64,000 nt of DNA, taken from Toxorhynchites rutilus septentrionalis (lineage: Eukaryota; Arthropoda; Insecta; Diptera; Culicidae). The notes under the pieces were generated by a model. That model saw only the letters and a list, made by a program, of their open reading frames with translations. It was not told the origin of the DNA and did not search any database. Below are positions 32,450 to 43,740 of the stretch, one piece after another; position 1 is the stretch's first letter, and each line of letters starts with the position of its first letter. The stretch is from the NCBI RefSeq assembly GCF_029784135.1, contig NC_073746.1, positions 78,887,704 to 78,951,703 of the forward strand, read 5' to 3'. The position numbers and the translations under genes were made by a program.

Positions 32450-35278
32450 GTGGAACAAAGATCGATTCATCCATACAACTGCTCTGCTCTGCAAGAAACA
32501 TCGGGCTGCTGTTCTATAAATAACCCAACAATGATCAATATCAACTGTCTCCGCAGGAAACGTGGAACTCCTGAAAATTTTCAAACGTATTTAGCCCTTG
32601 AGAATCAGTTCAAAAATTTGATCAAAGGGAAAAAACGTGCTTATTGGCGAAATTTCGTGGGAGGTTTGTCACGAGAAACGTCAATGAAAAAATTATGGAA
32701 AGTGGCTCGAAACATGAGAAATCGCTCTTCAACGAATGAAAGCGAAGAATATTCACATCGATGGATTTTTAATTTTGCACGGAAGGTTTGTCCCGATTCC
32801 GCTCCCGTGCAGAAAATTGTTCGAGATATACCACAAGATAGGTGCGATCTTGATTCCAAGTTTTCGATGGTAGAATTCTCTCTTGCTTCCCTTTCATGTA
32901 ACAATTCTGCTCCGGGATCGGATAGAATTAAGTTCAACTTGTTGAAAAACCTCCCTGATGTGGCGAAACATCGCTTGTTGAATTTATTCAATCGGTTTCT
33001 GGAGCATAATATTGTTCCAGATGATTGGAGACAAGTACGAGTTATAGCTATTCAAAAACCCGGAAAACCCGCGTCCGACTTCAATTCGTACCGCCCAATA
33101 GCAATGCTGTCTTGTATACGGAAATTGTTGGAGAAAATGATCTTGTTTCGCCTTGATCGATGGGTTGAAACGAATGGCCTACTCTCAGATACACAATATG
33201 GGTTCCGCAGGGGCAAGGGGACGAATGATTGTCTTGCGTTGCTTTCTTCAGAAATTCAAATGGCTTACGCCGAAAAAAAACAAATGGCTTCAGTATTCTT
33301 GGACATAAAGGGGGCCTTTGATTCTGTTTCAATAGAGGTTTTGTCAGACAAATTACACTCTCGGGGACTGCCGCCTCTATTGAATAATATGTTATATAAC
33401 TTGCTTTGTGAGAAACATTTGAACTTTTCTCACGGAGATTCGGCAGTAAGTCGGGTCTCTTACATGGGCCTCCCCCAGGGCTCATGTTTAAGCCCCCTTT
33501 TGTACAACTTCTACGTAAGCGACATTGACAATTGCCTTACACAAAATTGCAGCCTAAGACAACTTGCAGATGATGGAGTGGTGTCTGTCGTAGGATCAAA
33601 CGAATCCGACCTGCAAGAACCCTTACAAGATACTTTGAACAATTTTTCAACCTGGGCCATTGGGCTAGGGATCGAATTCTCCACGGAGAAAACAGAGATG
33701 GTGGTTTTTTCTAGGAAGCATAAACCAGCAAAACCAAAGTTTCAACTTTTGGGTAAACCGATCACTCATGCTATGTCATTCAAGTATCTTGGGGTCTGGT
33801 TCGACTCCAAATGCACTTGGGGGGCCCATATTAGGTATCTGAGTAAAAAATGCCAACAAAGAATAAACTTTCTCCGTACAATTACCGGCACATGGTGGGG
33901 AGCCCACCCCGAAGATCTTATAATGTTGTATCGAACAACTATTCTCTCAGTGATGGAGTATGGCAGTTTCTGTTTTCAATCAGCTGCCAAAACACACCTC
34001 ATTAAACTCGAGCGAATTCAGTATCTTTGTCTCCGTATTGCGTTGGGATGTATGCCCTCAACGCATACCATGAGTCTCGAGGTTTTGGCAGGCGTACTCC
34101 CACTAAAAGATCGCTTCAATTTATTATCTCTTCGGTTCCTCATCCGGTGTAAGGTTATGAACCCATTGGTGATCGGAAATTTTGAGCAACTGATCGAGCT
34201 AAATTTTCACTCTGGATTCATGAGTTCATATCATGAATTCATCTCCATGCAGGTTGTTCCTTCTTCGTATATTCCCAACCGTGTTTGTTTTCCTGACTAC
34301 ATCAATTCCTCTGTACATTTTGATCTGTTCATGAAGGAGAAAATCCATGGAATTCCAGATTATCTTCTATCGGGGATCGTTCCTACGATCTTTAATGCAA
34401 AGTATGGGCGTATCAATTGCGATAATATGTACTTTACTGATGGGTCCTCTATGAATGAGTCCACAGGATTTGGAGTGTTCAACGTATTTTTTAGCACCTC
34501 ACACAGTCTTCAGTATCCTTGCTCAGTGTATATTGCTGAATTGGCAGCAATACACTGGGTGCTGGACAGCGTCGCCTCACGACCTGTTGAACACTATTAC
34601 ATTGTAACGGATAGTCTTAGCTCTGTCGAAGCTATCCGTTCAGTGAGGCCGGAAAAGCACTCGCCGTACTTCCTTGGGAGAATACGAGAAATTTTGAGTG
34701 TTTTAACCAGACGCTGTTATGTCATTACCTTTGTCTGGGTCCCTTCTCATTGCTCAATTCCGGGTAATGAGAGGGCTGACTCATTAGCAAAGGTAGGTGC
34801 GATTGAAGGCGATATTTATCAGCGTCAAATCGCCTTCAATGAATTTTATTCTTTAGTCCGTAAAAATACCATCGCTAATTGGCAACGCAAATGGAACGAA
34901 GATGAATTGGGCCGGTGGCTCCACTCAATTATCCCTAAGGTTAGCTTCAAACCATGGTTCAAAAGTCTGGACTTGAGTCGAGACTTTATTCGCACCTTCT
35001 CCCGACTCATGTCCAACCACTGTTCGTTAGACGCGCTACTCTTTCGTATTAATCTTGCCGACAGCAATCTTTGTGTTTGTGGCCACGGTTACCACGACAT
35101 CGAGCACGTTGTTTGGTCGTGCGAGTTGTATCTTGTCGCCAGATCGAATTTAGAAAACTCCCTCAGGGCTAGAGGAAGACAGCCCAATGTGCCGGTGAGA
35201 GATGTGTTGGCTCGGTTAGACCTTGATTACATGTCCCAAATCTATATTTTCCTTAAAGCTATCGATGTTCGTGTGTGA
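32450..35278 (+). CDS. Reverse transcriptase-RNase H polyprotein of the truncated LINE (chimeric N-terminus)
   Basis: A 942-codon open frame. Codons 1-35 (32450-32554) are SINE sequence, so the ATG is fortuitous; true LINE coding begins at codon 36. Reverse transcriptase spans about 195-455: fingers IAIQKPGKPASDFNSYRPIA, motif A FLDIKGAFD (D285), motif B MGLPQGSCLSPLL, and motif C LADD (D374-D375). The usual aromatic of YADD is Leu. Motif E is KYLGVWFDS. RNase H follows at about 658-785 with D664 (YFTDGSS), E697 (AELAA), D721 (VTDSLSS) and D777 (ERADSLA). A C-terminal CxC...H...C cluster (C875, C877, H886, C891) is typical of I/R1/LOA-type LINEs. The enzyme copies element RNA into genomic DNA at a nick, but this copy has no endonuclease or ORF1. 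The open frame of 900 LINE codons implies recent insertion. Confidence 0.93.
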   Translation: MEQRSIHPYNCSALQETSGCCSINNPTMININCLRRKRGTPENFQTYLALENQFKNLIKGKKRAYWRNFVGGLSRETSMKKLWKVARNMRNRSSTNESEEYSHRWIFNFARKVCPDSAPVQKIVRDIPQDRCDLDSKFSMVEFSLASLSCNNSAPGSDRIKFNLLKNLPDVAKHRLLNLFNRFLEHNIVPDDWRQVRVIAIQKPGKPASDFNSYRPIAMLSCIRKLLEKMILFRLDRWVETNGLLSDTQYGFRRGKGTNDCLALLSSEIQMAYAEKKQMASVFLDIKGAFDSVSIEVLSDKLHSRGLPPLLNNMLYNLLCEKHLNFSHGDSAVSRVSYMGLPQGSCLSPLLYNFYVSDIDNCLTQNCSLRQLADDGVVSVVGSNESDLQEPLQDTLNNFSTWAIGLGIEFSTEKTEMVVFSRKHKPAKPKFQLLGKPITHAMSFKYLGVWFDSKCTWGAHIRYLSKKCQQRINFLRTITGTWWGAHPEDLIMLYRTTILSVMEYGSFCFQSAAKTHLIKLERIQYLCLRIALGCMPSTHTMSLEVLAGVLPLKDRFNLLSLRFLIRCKVMNPLVIGNFEQLIELNFHSGFMSSYHEFISMQVVPSSYIPNRVCFPDYINSSVHFDLFMKEKIHGIPDYLLSGIVPTIFNAKYGRINCDNMYFTDGSSMNESTGFGVFNVFFSTSHSLQYPCSVYIAELAAIHWVLDSVASRPVEHYYIVTDSLSSVEAIRSVRPEKHSPYFLGRIREILSVLTRRCYVITFVWVPSHCSIPGNERADSLAKVGAIEGDIYQRQIAFNEFYSLVRKNTIANWQRKWNEDELGRWLHSIIPKVSFKPWFKSLDLSRDFIRTFSRLMSNHCSLDALLFRINLADSNLCVCGHGYHDIEHVVWSCELYLVARSNLENSLRARGRQPNVPVRDVLARLDLDYMSQIYIFLKAIDVRV

Positions 35279-35646
35279 TTATCCTTATATCCTTATATCC
35301 TTTGCGTGCAATTGGTCCCCTTGCTACAAACAGTAGAATAAGTTGAAATTTAAATACACAATAGATATACGAATATATTTAAGAATTGAGTGTGTGAGAT
35401 TATCATTATTGTAACAATTTCCTTATATCCCATCCTTTTCCTGAACAAATATGTCACCCTACTAAACTCGAGTAGACCGCGAGTAATCGGTTTTCTACCT
35501 TACTTACCTTAGATTTAGAAAATGTTTATGTATAGTAATAAAAATATAATTAAGAATTCGGCTCCTTTAAACTTATGTAACTGAGCCTGTAAAAATAAAC
35601 GAATTTAATAAAAAAAAAAAAAATAAAAAAAAATTATATAATCCGT
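32555..35646 (+). mobile_element. Non-LTR retrotransposon (I-group-like, RNase H-bearing), 5'-truncated, 3.1 kb
   Basis: Flanked by TCAACTGTCTCCGC (32541-32554 and 35647-35660), which is SINE sequence. It starts abruptly in coding sequence, lacks the upstream ORF1 and endonuclease, and keeps the reverse transcriptase, RNase H, 3' UTR (35279 onward) and an A-rich tail. Three shorter copies with the same 3' UTR lie at 20.8, 25.6 and 53.6 kb, all on this strand. Confidence 0.95.
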
Positions 35647-36723
35647 TCAACTGTCTCCGCTGTCCGGTCTGCTGAACAATGGAAGAACAGATAGAATACC
35701 CTTACGCCGAAATGGCTACTAGAGTGTAATTTACCATAATGTAATGGAACAGAAAACCTAACGCCTAAATGGCTACTACTTCTACTGTGTAATTTACAAT
35801 TTATAGAAACATAAACATATGTACATGTACACGATAAAAACCCGGTTCTGTTACAGATAAAATGCTAATGAGCCTGATAAATAAATAAATGGGATAAAAA
35901 AAAATAAATATTGGTATCAAAAAAAATGATTTGACTAATGGAATACAGTACATCATCAAAATATTACGAAGAAAGTTAGGTAAGAAATAAAAATTTAAAA
36001 AAATTATTATATTGTAGAGAAGTATACTAATTATACAGATAATTTACTAAAAACTAGAAAGTGAAGTAAGAAAAATAACTTTTCAAGTTAAATGGTTTGC
36101 AAAACTATACTGAAAGCTAGAAAATAATTGGGCAAGTAGCAGTTTGTAGTTATTACATCCGTTCCTTCATTAATCTAGGGCAATGATAAGACTAAAAAGA
36201 GTCGTGATGTATAAGATAAAACAACTAACTGTGGATAATGGAAATCCAACGTTTATTTCTAACCTAATTTTCTTCAGAATATTTTCATGATGTACTGTAT
36301 TCTATTAGTCAAATCATTTCATTTGATACCGATATTGAGGGGATTGCGAAAAATACATAGTCTACCATTTAGTGGCGAAGACCTTTTTAGAATTTATGTT
36401 GTTTATTACGTTTTGTGTTCTCCAAGTCAAGCCATTCAGCTATTTTTTAGCGACGGCCGAATTGAATTTTTCAAGGTCATGTAATACGCAATTTTATAAT
36501 GACACCAGAGATAAAGATGTGATCCAAATTTCAGATCAAACGGTCAACAGAAAGGGGGTTGAATTTCTATTAATGTGGTACAGCGCTACATAGTTACAAA
36601 ATTACAAAGTCACAAACATACAAACATACAAACGGGTCCAAGGTGAATAAAACCGTTTGATAAATCAGTGCAAATCATAATTATATTACGTTTACCGAGA
36701 GAAAATTGATTTTTTGTGTAATT

Positions 36724-36764
36724 CGATTATCCGGAGTGAAAAAATTCAACACTCCGGATAATCG
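36724..36764. repeat. Perfect 15-bp hairpin at the right end of element A
   Basis: CGATTATCCGGAGTG (36724-36738), 11-base loop, CACTCCGGATAATCG (36750-36764). Formed by two inverted copies of the terminal motif. Confidence 0.85.
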
Positions 36765-36777
36765 AGTCCGACCTGTA

Positions 36778-38265
36778 TTATGCAATCTAGATTTAGAAAA
36801 ACTATGAATAATCAAACACACGAATGACGAATGAAATGTAAATGTAGTTGCAGTAAATAAATGAGTATTTTTTATGCTAATAAAATGGAATTTTCTCTAC
36901 AACTAATATTTTCGATGGTACAGATAGAAAAAAAAATTAAATAAAAGTAATTTTTCGGTATTTCTAAATTTTTGGTTTTTTTTTTAATTTTTGGATCATT
37001 TAAAACATAATTTACATTTAAATATACATTTTGATGTTTTTTTTAGAATTCTAGCGGGGTTTTGTGGTCGAAAATGTTCTTAATAATTTGAAATTTTGGA
37101 ATTATTAAACTATGTTTAGGAACACAGTACCGCTGTTTTTCTATATTCATGTTTTTTTCATTATGTATCGAGTATCGAACGTACTATTCTAAGGAAATTC
37201 TTGAATACAAAAAATAAAAAAAAAAATATAAAATAAAAAAATGGACTCTGCGTCGGAAAAAGTATATTGATTTTTGAGATGATAAATAAAGTATTTTCTT
37301 TGAAAACACAAATTCCTGGTATAAATTTGACAGAATGTATTACATATTTAGTGAACATAGAGTTGTGAAATCAAAACTCGAAACATAGAATATTTCCAAT
37401 TGTGATAGTAGAGCGGTGAAAATTGTATGACAATAAACATTTAAAATACCAAATGTCATATAACACCTAAACATGGACGAATGTAACAAAATTTGTAAAA
37501 AAATAATACTTAATTATTTTCCACAATCTGACTAAAAAAGTCACTGATAGGGGGTGTCCACCTGAAGTTAGGCCCGGACTGCATGGGTATCTCCAAACAA
37601 TGTTTTCGCATCTTTGCCAAAATACTGAGGAGAAATAACAGCAGCTTGCAGTAAATCAATTATTTTAAAATGTTTTATTGATTTTCACCGTCTGCGTTTT
37701 TTTTATTTTTATGAAATCGATGATTAATAAAATCGTAAATTTAAATTCATAAGACTAAACACATCAACATCTGTTCTATTTATAGAATTATCTCATTATG
37801 TATAAAAAAATCGAAATGTCGAAAAATTTGCCTTTTCGATAGTAATTTTATCGTAGTAAGATACTACGAGTATGTTATGATACACTATGAGTATTTTTTC
37901 TGCATTTTCTTTTCCAAGCTAGTGTAGCGAGTGTCGTGAAAAAAAACTACGTCTATAGCCATAGCTCTTATAGTGAACCATATAGGGATTCATAAAAATT
38001 ATCTAATTTTCTAATTTGCAACAATACTTTTCATAGCGCTGGTGATAATATTTGGGTCTTTTCTCACGAATACACGAACACAACACAATAATAGATTTTA
38101 GGAAAATTAAAAACAAATGCTAGAAAATCACAAGAATAAAAAAAAATTGAAATTAAAAAAATATCAAAAATTTATTAGATGTTTTCAAACCGAGCAGTTC
38201 TCAAAATATTCGTAAAAAAGATCACCAATATCAACACATATAATAAATACACAGCCAAATAAATA
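36778..38265. other. Very AT-rich spacer
   Basis: Poly-A/T-rich, no recognisable gene or element ends. Confidence 0.45.
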
Positions 38266-38267
38266 TA

Positions 38268-38771
38268 CAGTAACAGCTATTTTTGTGCGGTTTTTTTGTG
38301 CAATTTTTTTTTGTGCGATTTTTTTGTACAGTTTATAAAAAGAAGCATATTTGACAAAGTTATCATCCATTTAGTTTTTTTTCGATGGTGAAATGCCTAT
38401 ATCAGAGCGAAAAAAAGCATATTTGCGTCTAAATTATACACTTCTCAAATCATTTCTTTCCATCCATCAAATGCTCTAAGTTGCACACATGACATGATTG
38501 CTAACAGCAACAAGCTTCGTCATGCAACTAAAAGCACAATACAGCCACGCGCAACCGAAAAGGCAAACTGTCCCATCGCAAAACAGGGAAATAGGGATTT
38601 GAGTTATTTTTTTTTTGCGGGAGACCTTTTCCTTATCTACCGCACAAAAAAAAGTTTTTTTCAAATTTTGTTCCGAATAATATTTCTTAAAGCTACTGAT
38701 GAAGTTTTACACGATTTTTCTGCGACGTTTTTATGCGGTCCCTATCCCCCGCACAAAAAAAGGTTTGCCTG
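38268..38771. mobile_element. Pogo-like MITE, 504 bp
   Basis: The left end CAGTAACAGCTATTTTTGTG (38268) and right end (reverse complement CAGGCAAACCTTTTTTTGTG, to 38771) are similar over about 30 bp and flanked by TA (38266-38267; 38772-38773). The terminal word TTTTTGTGCGG is iterated three times on the left (38281-38330) and occurs twice on the right (near 38640 and 38750). No transposase. Confidence 0.7.
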
Positions 38772-39390
38772 TACATATTTAAATATAAACTAAACCTGTA
38801 ATGGGTCTCAAAATTCTAAAAAAAAATAATCAAAATTTTGAAATATATATTTTTTGTACCGCTCAACACTGTTAAAATTCTCAAAAAATTGCACATATCT
38901 AGGAAAGGTGCAGACTCAAATTTAAATACGAATTAGAGTAGTAATGAATCTCTAAATTCCCCAAAATAAAATCTATATTTTAATAATTTTTTGAGTACTT
39001 CAATTTTTGATGATTTTTTTAAAATCTTTCTCGGTATACGGTATAAGATGCACTTTCAGTATATTTTTCAATTTTTTATCTCCAAGCTATCGAGAATGGC
39101 GTGCAAAAAATTGAAAAGTACGTTTTTAAGCGTAGATTCGTTGTTGAACATCATAGGGGTTTCAAAAAAATAGTCAAAATTCTTATTTAGTACCCTTCGC
39201 AATATTTTCCATAGAGCGGGTGATTTGGTTTGGGGGTACTTCTTACTTCCACACCCGGTCAGGCCCTTTATACGTAATTTTGGAGCACCTGCATCGTTCT
39301 AGTATAGTAGTGCCTTAATTTTAAAAAGAGTTTCGGCTTCCGTAAGCTTTAAATATTGTTTGTGGCGGATAGTTTTTGATCAATTATCGT
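38772..39390. other. AT-rich spacer
   Basis: No gene recognised. Confidence 0.4.
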
Positions 39391-39995
39391 ACAATGGATT
39401 GTTTCAACCAGATATATAATTGCGACGAATCTAGTTTACTTTTCAAAATATTGAAACTTTACATCAACTCATTCAGAGAAAACAAAGTGTTGCAGAAATT
39501 ATTACTGATAAAACCGAATAACTTTCATATAGTGTTACTTTTTTACTGATACTCTTAAACTGCCATTGATAATAATTGGAAGATCGAATAATCTTCAAAG
39601 TTTCAAAGATTTGTCACTTCCAGTGTACTATCAAGGCTCTGCTGTTGCTTAGTTGAACCGGAAACTATTTTGTGAATGGTTCTAAAATCAGTTTGTTTCG
39701 GAAGTTCCTCAGTTTTTAACAAAAAAAAAATGCAACCGTTTTATAATTATGATGAATTACTGCACTGCGCACCATTCAGGAGATTGAGTTTTCCCTGATA
39801 ATAGAATAATATAATATGACAAATGCAAACGTCAAATGCCAAATGCAGTATATATTCTCAACCAATGGACCAGGGAAGAATTCGAAATATAAAACTAATC
39901 TACCGACCAAAATTAGAAACGACAATCAAGTTAAATTCAAAAACACTGAACAAGGCAAAAAATGTTGAATTGTGTTGGTGTTTTTTACTTGACAT
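39391..39995 (+). pseudogene. Jerky/Tigger (pogo superfamily) transposase DDE-domain fragment
   Basis: From 39391 one frame reads MDCFNQIYNCDESSLLFKIL, matching the first catalytic Asp region of jerky/Tigger transposases ('qIyNcDEtgl..k.lp'). About 150 codons later (39850 onward, other frame) comes YSQPMDQGRIRNIKLIYRPKL, matching the 'lIQPmDQGvI...K..YRrkL' block that carries the second acidic residue. The spacing is right for the family; stops and shifts lie between. The continuing open frame to 40209 has no further recognised motif. Confidence 0.7.
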
Positions 39996-40572
39996 CATGA
40001 CACCATGTTTTATCAACCCCAATCACCAAATCTTGAAAGCGAATCGGTGTGGCGAATTGGTAATAAATACTCTGTCAAACTTGTTTATGATTCCTGCTCC
40101 TGAGACTCGAATAGTTATATCGAAACTCGAAGGAGAAAGAATGCATCACAGTGTCACATGTTATCGGTATAGAGAATGGGCAATTAGAAAGGATATCTTT
40201 AGATATTGATTTCGAGGGAGATGAAGAAGTAATTGAATGCATATTGAATGCATACTAGTGTCAATGGGAAATAACCTTTGAAATGTGTGATCGAATAATA
40301 TCAGCAGAAGACAACTTACAGGTAATGATAGTAAATAATTCGGGTTATAAGATTGAATGCGCAGAACAAATTATTTTTTTTAGCTCGTATACTGTTTTTA
40401 AAAAATATGCTGGAAATTGCTATGAGAAACGCTTTGCAACAATAATCTCGATATGTTATATTGCATTATGTAATAACATATTGTATTACAGCTCATGTGA
40501 TAAATAATGCAATAAATGTTTTTATATATATTTTGCATGTCACAGGGAAAAAAAGGGTTGAAATTATACTAA
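39996..40572. other. AT-rich spacer
   Basis: Includes the tail of a 128-codon frame (stop at 40209) without recognised domains. Confidence 0.35.
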
Positions 40573-41031
40573 TTGAAGAAAAAACACAGATTTTTATTTA
40601 AAAAAAACCTGCTTCGAATATATTCTTTCAAAGGTTACGAGAGAGTTAGTTTTGCTATCCTCATTGGACTTTTCAAGGTAAGAGGAAAATGAACTTTGGT
40701 GTTTCAAACCTCTATAATAGTAAGAAGAAAATTTAAATTCTATTCTCGCTCTAGCCAGTCAGTCAACCTCGAGGCTAAAAGGTAATTTTAAAATTTTCTG
40801 AGAGAGAAAAGAGAGACAGAGAGATAGAAGACATGCATACACACTACATACATACAACTCCCTTTTCCAGCGCGTTTAAGTGGAAAGATTGAATAATCAA
40901 TTTGAACAAACCAAACACCAGGGCTCATTTGTTTCAATGAGTATGCGGGAAACTTGGGAAAACATGGGACGGGCCGCTAGTTGAAGAAAAAACACAGATT
41001 TTTATTTAAAAAAAACCTGCTTCGAATATAT
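40573..41031. repeat. Exact 51-bp direct repeat bracketing a 357-bp segment
   Basis: 40573-40623 and 40981-41031 are identical over 51 bases (start TTGAAGAAAAAACACAG, end GCTTCGAATATAT). The bracketed segment includes a (GA)-rich tract at 40800-40830 and ends GGGACGGGCCGCTAG, i.e. CTAG at the junction. It is either an unusually long target duplication or a recent tandem duplication with divergence. Confidence 0.85.
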
Positions 41032-42611
41032 CACATTTCTATCATATCTCCCTAATTTTTTTCTTAAGTGTGATATAATCGAGACGTTGATGTATTATGA
41101 TAAAAATGTTGGATATTAAGCTTTAACATATTAAATATGAAAGAAAACAATACTTCCAGATATCTTTTGTCGTTGATCGATCAAAATTGAATATTTTGAA
41201 CTGATGTAAAAATGGTTGATGTAACTTTAAACCCCCAAGTTCAATTAGTATAGTTTATATATGATGATGTATTACTTTCTGTATGCCATGAAAATCATCC
41301 TAGTTTTTTTTAATGCCACTAGATAACGAACCTAGCTATATTTTTTCGGCAATCACACCAGAAGCTTTTAATGTATCATCATCTAAATTCTTTTTTGGAT
41401 GGCCATAAAGGATTATCACCAAAAACATTTTCTACTTATTCAAACGATACGGCAGCATTGTAGGCAATCAACAAAACAAAAAATGTCACAAGTTTATTCA
41501 TACATTTTTGGATGGCTGTCTTGCTAAAACTATTATTATATGATGCTTATTTTCGACATTCTCCGATCGAAATGTCATCAATCCTGGACTACTTGTTGTG
41601 GTCAAAATCTACACATCCTATTGTCACGAGTACTTATTATATTTTTTTGTCTTTTACTAGCTATTTATTAGAATCCATTAATTCAGATCAATATTTCTAT
41701 ACTGAACACTAATAATTCGTGATTGATTCAGTTGTTTAGCGTTGCTTTCGTGTTAGGTAATACGATCGAGCGTTTTCACATTTTATAAACATTAACATTT
41801 ACTATAAGTTTGCTAAATAATTAATCTACTAGTTATTCATATTCCCGTAGCGATTCTTCATCCTAAAATTCATGTATCTTCATGTACTTCATGGAATCCA
41901 GAGGTCAAACTGCGCAAATATTTGAAACAACGATAAGCTATCACCCGTAGAACATCGTGCTCAAAATTCATATCAAATCGGTTCAAATTTAAACTCACTC
42001 CCCTTCCCCAGCACACGCCTGATCAGATGGAAAACTGTGTAAATTCTCATTAACTGGTGATTATAGTAACAAATTAGCTCAATCTGGGTAAACAATATTT
42101 AATTACGGTTATTTGCCCGCGCTCGAATCCTCTCAGCGCTTGGCGTAAACCGGTCCTCCAAAATCTGATAAATCCCTCCTAGTTATGTAATTAATTCACC
42201 GCTTATCGGAGCTCCACTCTCCGGTACAAGTCTTTAATTAATCCCCCCGGTTAGCATGCTCCGCTTTCCTCTTGAAAAAACAAACGCCACTAGATGAAAT
42301 CCTTCCGATATCCAGAGACGCAGGAAGGCAGCAGATAAATAGCTCTTCCAGAATCGCACAGGTTTTTGTGCCCTCAACAGCAGCGACAACAAGAACAACA
42401 GCAACAGGACAGAGAATATCTCTTCCTTTGAAGACTGATTCATCGTAGGACAGGGCACCTGCCGATTGCGTGGAACGAACCGAGATCGATGTTGTCGGAT
42501 GAGATAGCCGAGGGAACATTCCCACGCTCATACAATAGACAAGTTCGAGCTTTCGAGTTTTTGCGGCGAGACCAACTCAACGCTGGGTGTGTGTCAGAAT
42601 GAAAACAAATA
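41032..42611. other. AT-rich then GC-richer spacer, no gene
   Basis: 41.0-42.0 kb is AT-rich; 42.0-42.6 kb is GC-richer and unique-looking with a CAGCRACAAC-type run near 42377-42410. No domain recognised in the frames on either strand. Confidence 0.4.
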
Positions 42612-42630
42612 CAGCGCTGACTCGATTATA

Positions 42631-43266
42631 CCGTTCTGAATCATATTTCGGACACTTTGTTCTAATATCTTAAAATGCTTCATGCACTGATGATATAAGT
42701 ATAAATTTAATATCACAATTGCTTCTTTAGAATGATTCCTTGGTTTCACTATCACTTTATTTGAGAATAACATTTGAATTATCACATAGTAGGAAAAAAT
42801 TCAACAGCACCACTCATTATCGTTTGTGTTTGACGTTTGTTTTGCGTGAGCCCGTAGAATTTACCCGTTTATAAATATTTAAATTTTTCCCGTGTTTCAT
42901 CAGTTCTCATCATCGTCAAAAGCTTACTGTGATTGCTTGGTAAGTTTTTCGCAGTTGACTATAAAATATAATCAAGTGTGATGTAATTTTCGTCCATGAA
43001 ATTACAAAATAAAGTGTCCGAAATTTGAATTCAATCTGTCCGAAATTTGATTTAGTGTCCAAAGTATGATTCTTATTCGCTTCATTTGAAAAGCATTTTA
43101 TTCGATGATTTTATTATGTTTTCAATCAAATAGGTACCAAAGTAGAAAGCTTGAAAGCATATTGAACTAATTTATTAAAAATATCTAATAATAATACCTG
43201 TGCATAAAATTTAGATCTGTTTTCTGCATCATATGCCTTAAGCGTCCGAAATATGATTCGGAACGG
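42631..43266. mobile_element. 636-bp inverted-repeat element nested in B
   Basis: CCGTTCTGAATCATATTTCG (42631) is inverted, with one mismatch, up to 43266, each bounded by TATA (42627-42630; 43267-43270). The motif GTCCGAAATTTGAAT is repeated internally near 43015-43065, resembling the GTTCGGAATTTGAATC motif of the 411-bp array. No coding frame. Confidence 0.8.
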
Positions 43267-43740
43267 TATACAGTTTTTGCTTTCTTTTCACTGTATATAC
43301 TCGAGTCAAACATTTTTTTTTCTTTATTTGTTTTTTTTTGCACATATTTTTCGTTTTTTGAAAATAAAAGAGAAATTTGATTTTTGATTCATCCCCTTAA
43401 AGTCTGAAAACACCGTTCTCACATGAAAAAAATAAATTTATCCAGATTTTCTCAGGAGGGGATAGACGATCATATTTGATGGAAAAAATCCTCCTACGCA
43501 TATGTTCAAATTTCAACAATGACAGAGTTATAGACCTTTTTTTGTTTCGGACTTTGTTGCCTCAAACTGGCTCTATATTAAAAAGTACCCTACGGAAGAC
43601 GATTCTGATGCTTTCATTTGAAAGATGAGAAAATTTAGTACAGGATATAGTAGTGGAACAACTAAATTAGTGGATTTTAATAACATTTTGGAAGTGAAAC
43701 ACTTAAATGTTAATAATTTTTAATGTGTTATTATGAATTT

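Larger units (their letters stand above)
32302..35906 (+). mobile_element. tRNA-derived SINE, copy 3 (split by a LINE)
   Basis: Flanked by AATATTGGTATC (32290-32301 and 35907-35918). The head (32302-32540) has box A-like TAGCCACTTGGTTACGCG and box B-like GTGAGTTCAAACTC. The body resumes at 35647 after the LINE and ends ATGAGCCTGATAAATAAATAAATGGG plus an A-tail. Without the LINE and its 14-bp duplication, the SINE is about 500 bp, like copy 1. Confidence 0.95.
31998..36655. mobile_element. Foldback element D, copy 1 (long inverted arms)
   Basis: The left arm (from 31998, GTTTCATTCAGCTTGCCCTG, TTTGTATGTATG) pairs with the right arm ending near 36655 (CATACAAACATACAAACGGG...GAATAAAACCG). The arms extend inward through the genome-wide phrase 'ATGGTCGATAGTGTATTTTTTGCAATC' and its inverse near 36340. 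Excluding the SINE/LINE insertion, it is about 1.04 kb. Copies D2 (to 57.85 kb) and D3 (58.69 kb) share the arm. No coding sequence. Confidence 0.75.
31070..36775. mobile_element. DNA element A (pogo-like, CAGGTCGGACTCGATTATCC ends), four-level nest
   Basis: The ends CAGGTCGGACTCGATTATCC (31070) and its inverse (to 36775) are perfect, with TA duplicated at 31068-31069 and 36776-36777. The motif CGATTATCCG is iterated at 31081, 31096 and 31118, and near the right end at 36724 and (inverted) 36755. Its own body (31360-31970) is shared with elements B (42.6 kb) and C (62.5 kb). Inside lie a foldback element, a SINE and a LINE. No transposase remains. Confidence 0.88.
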
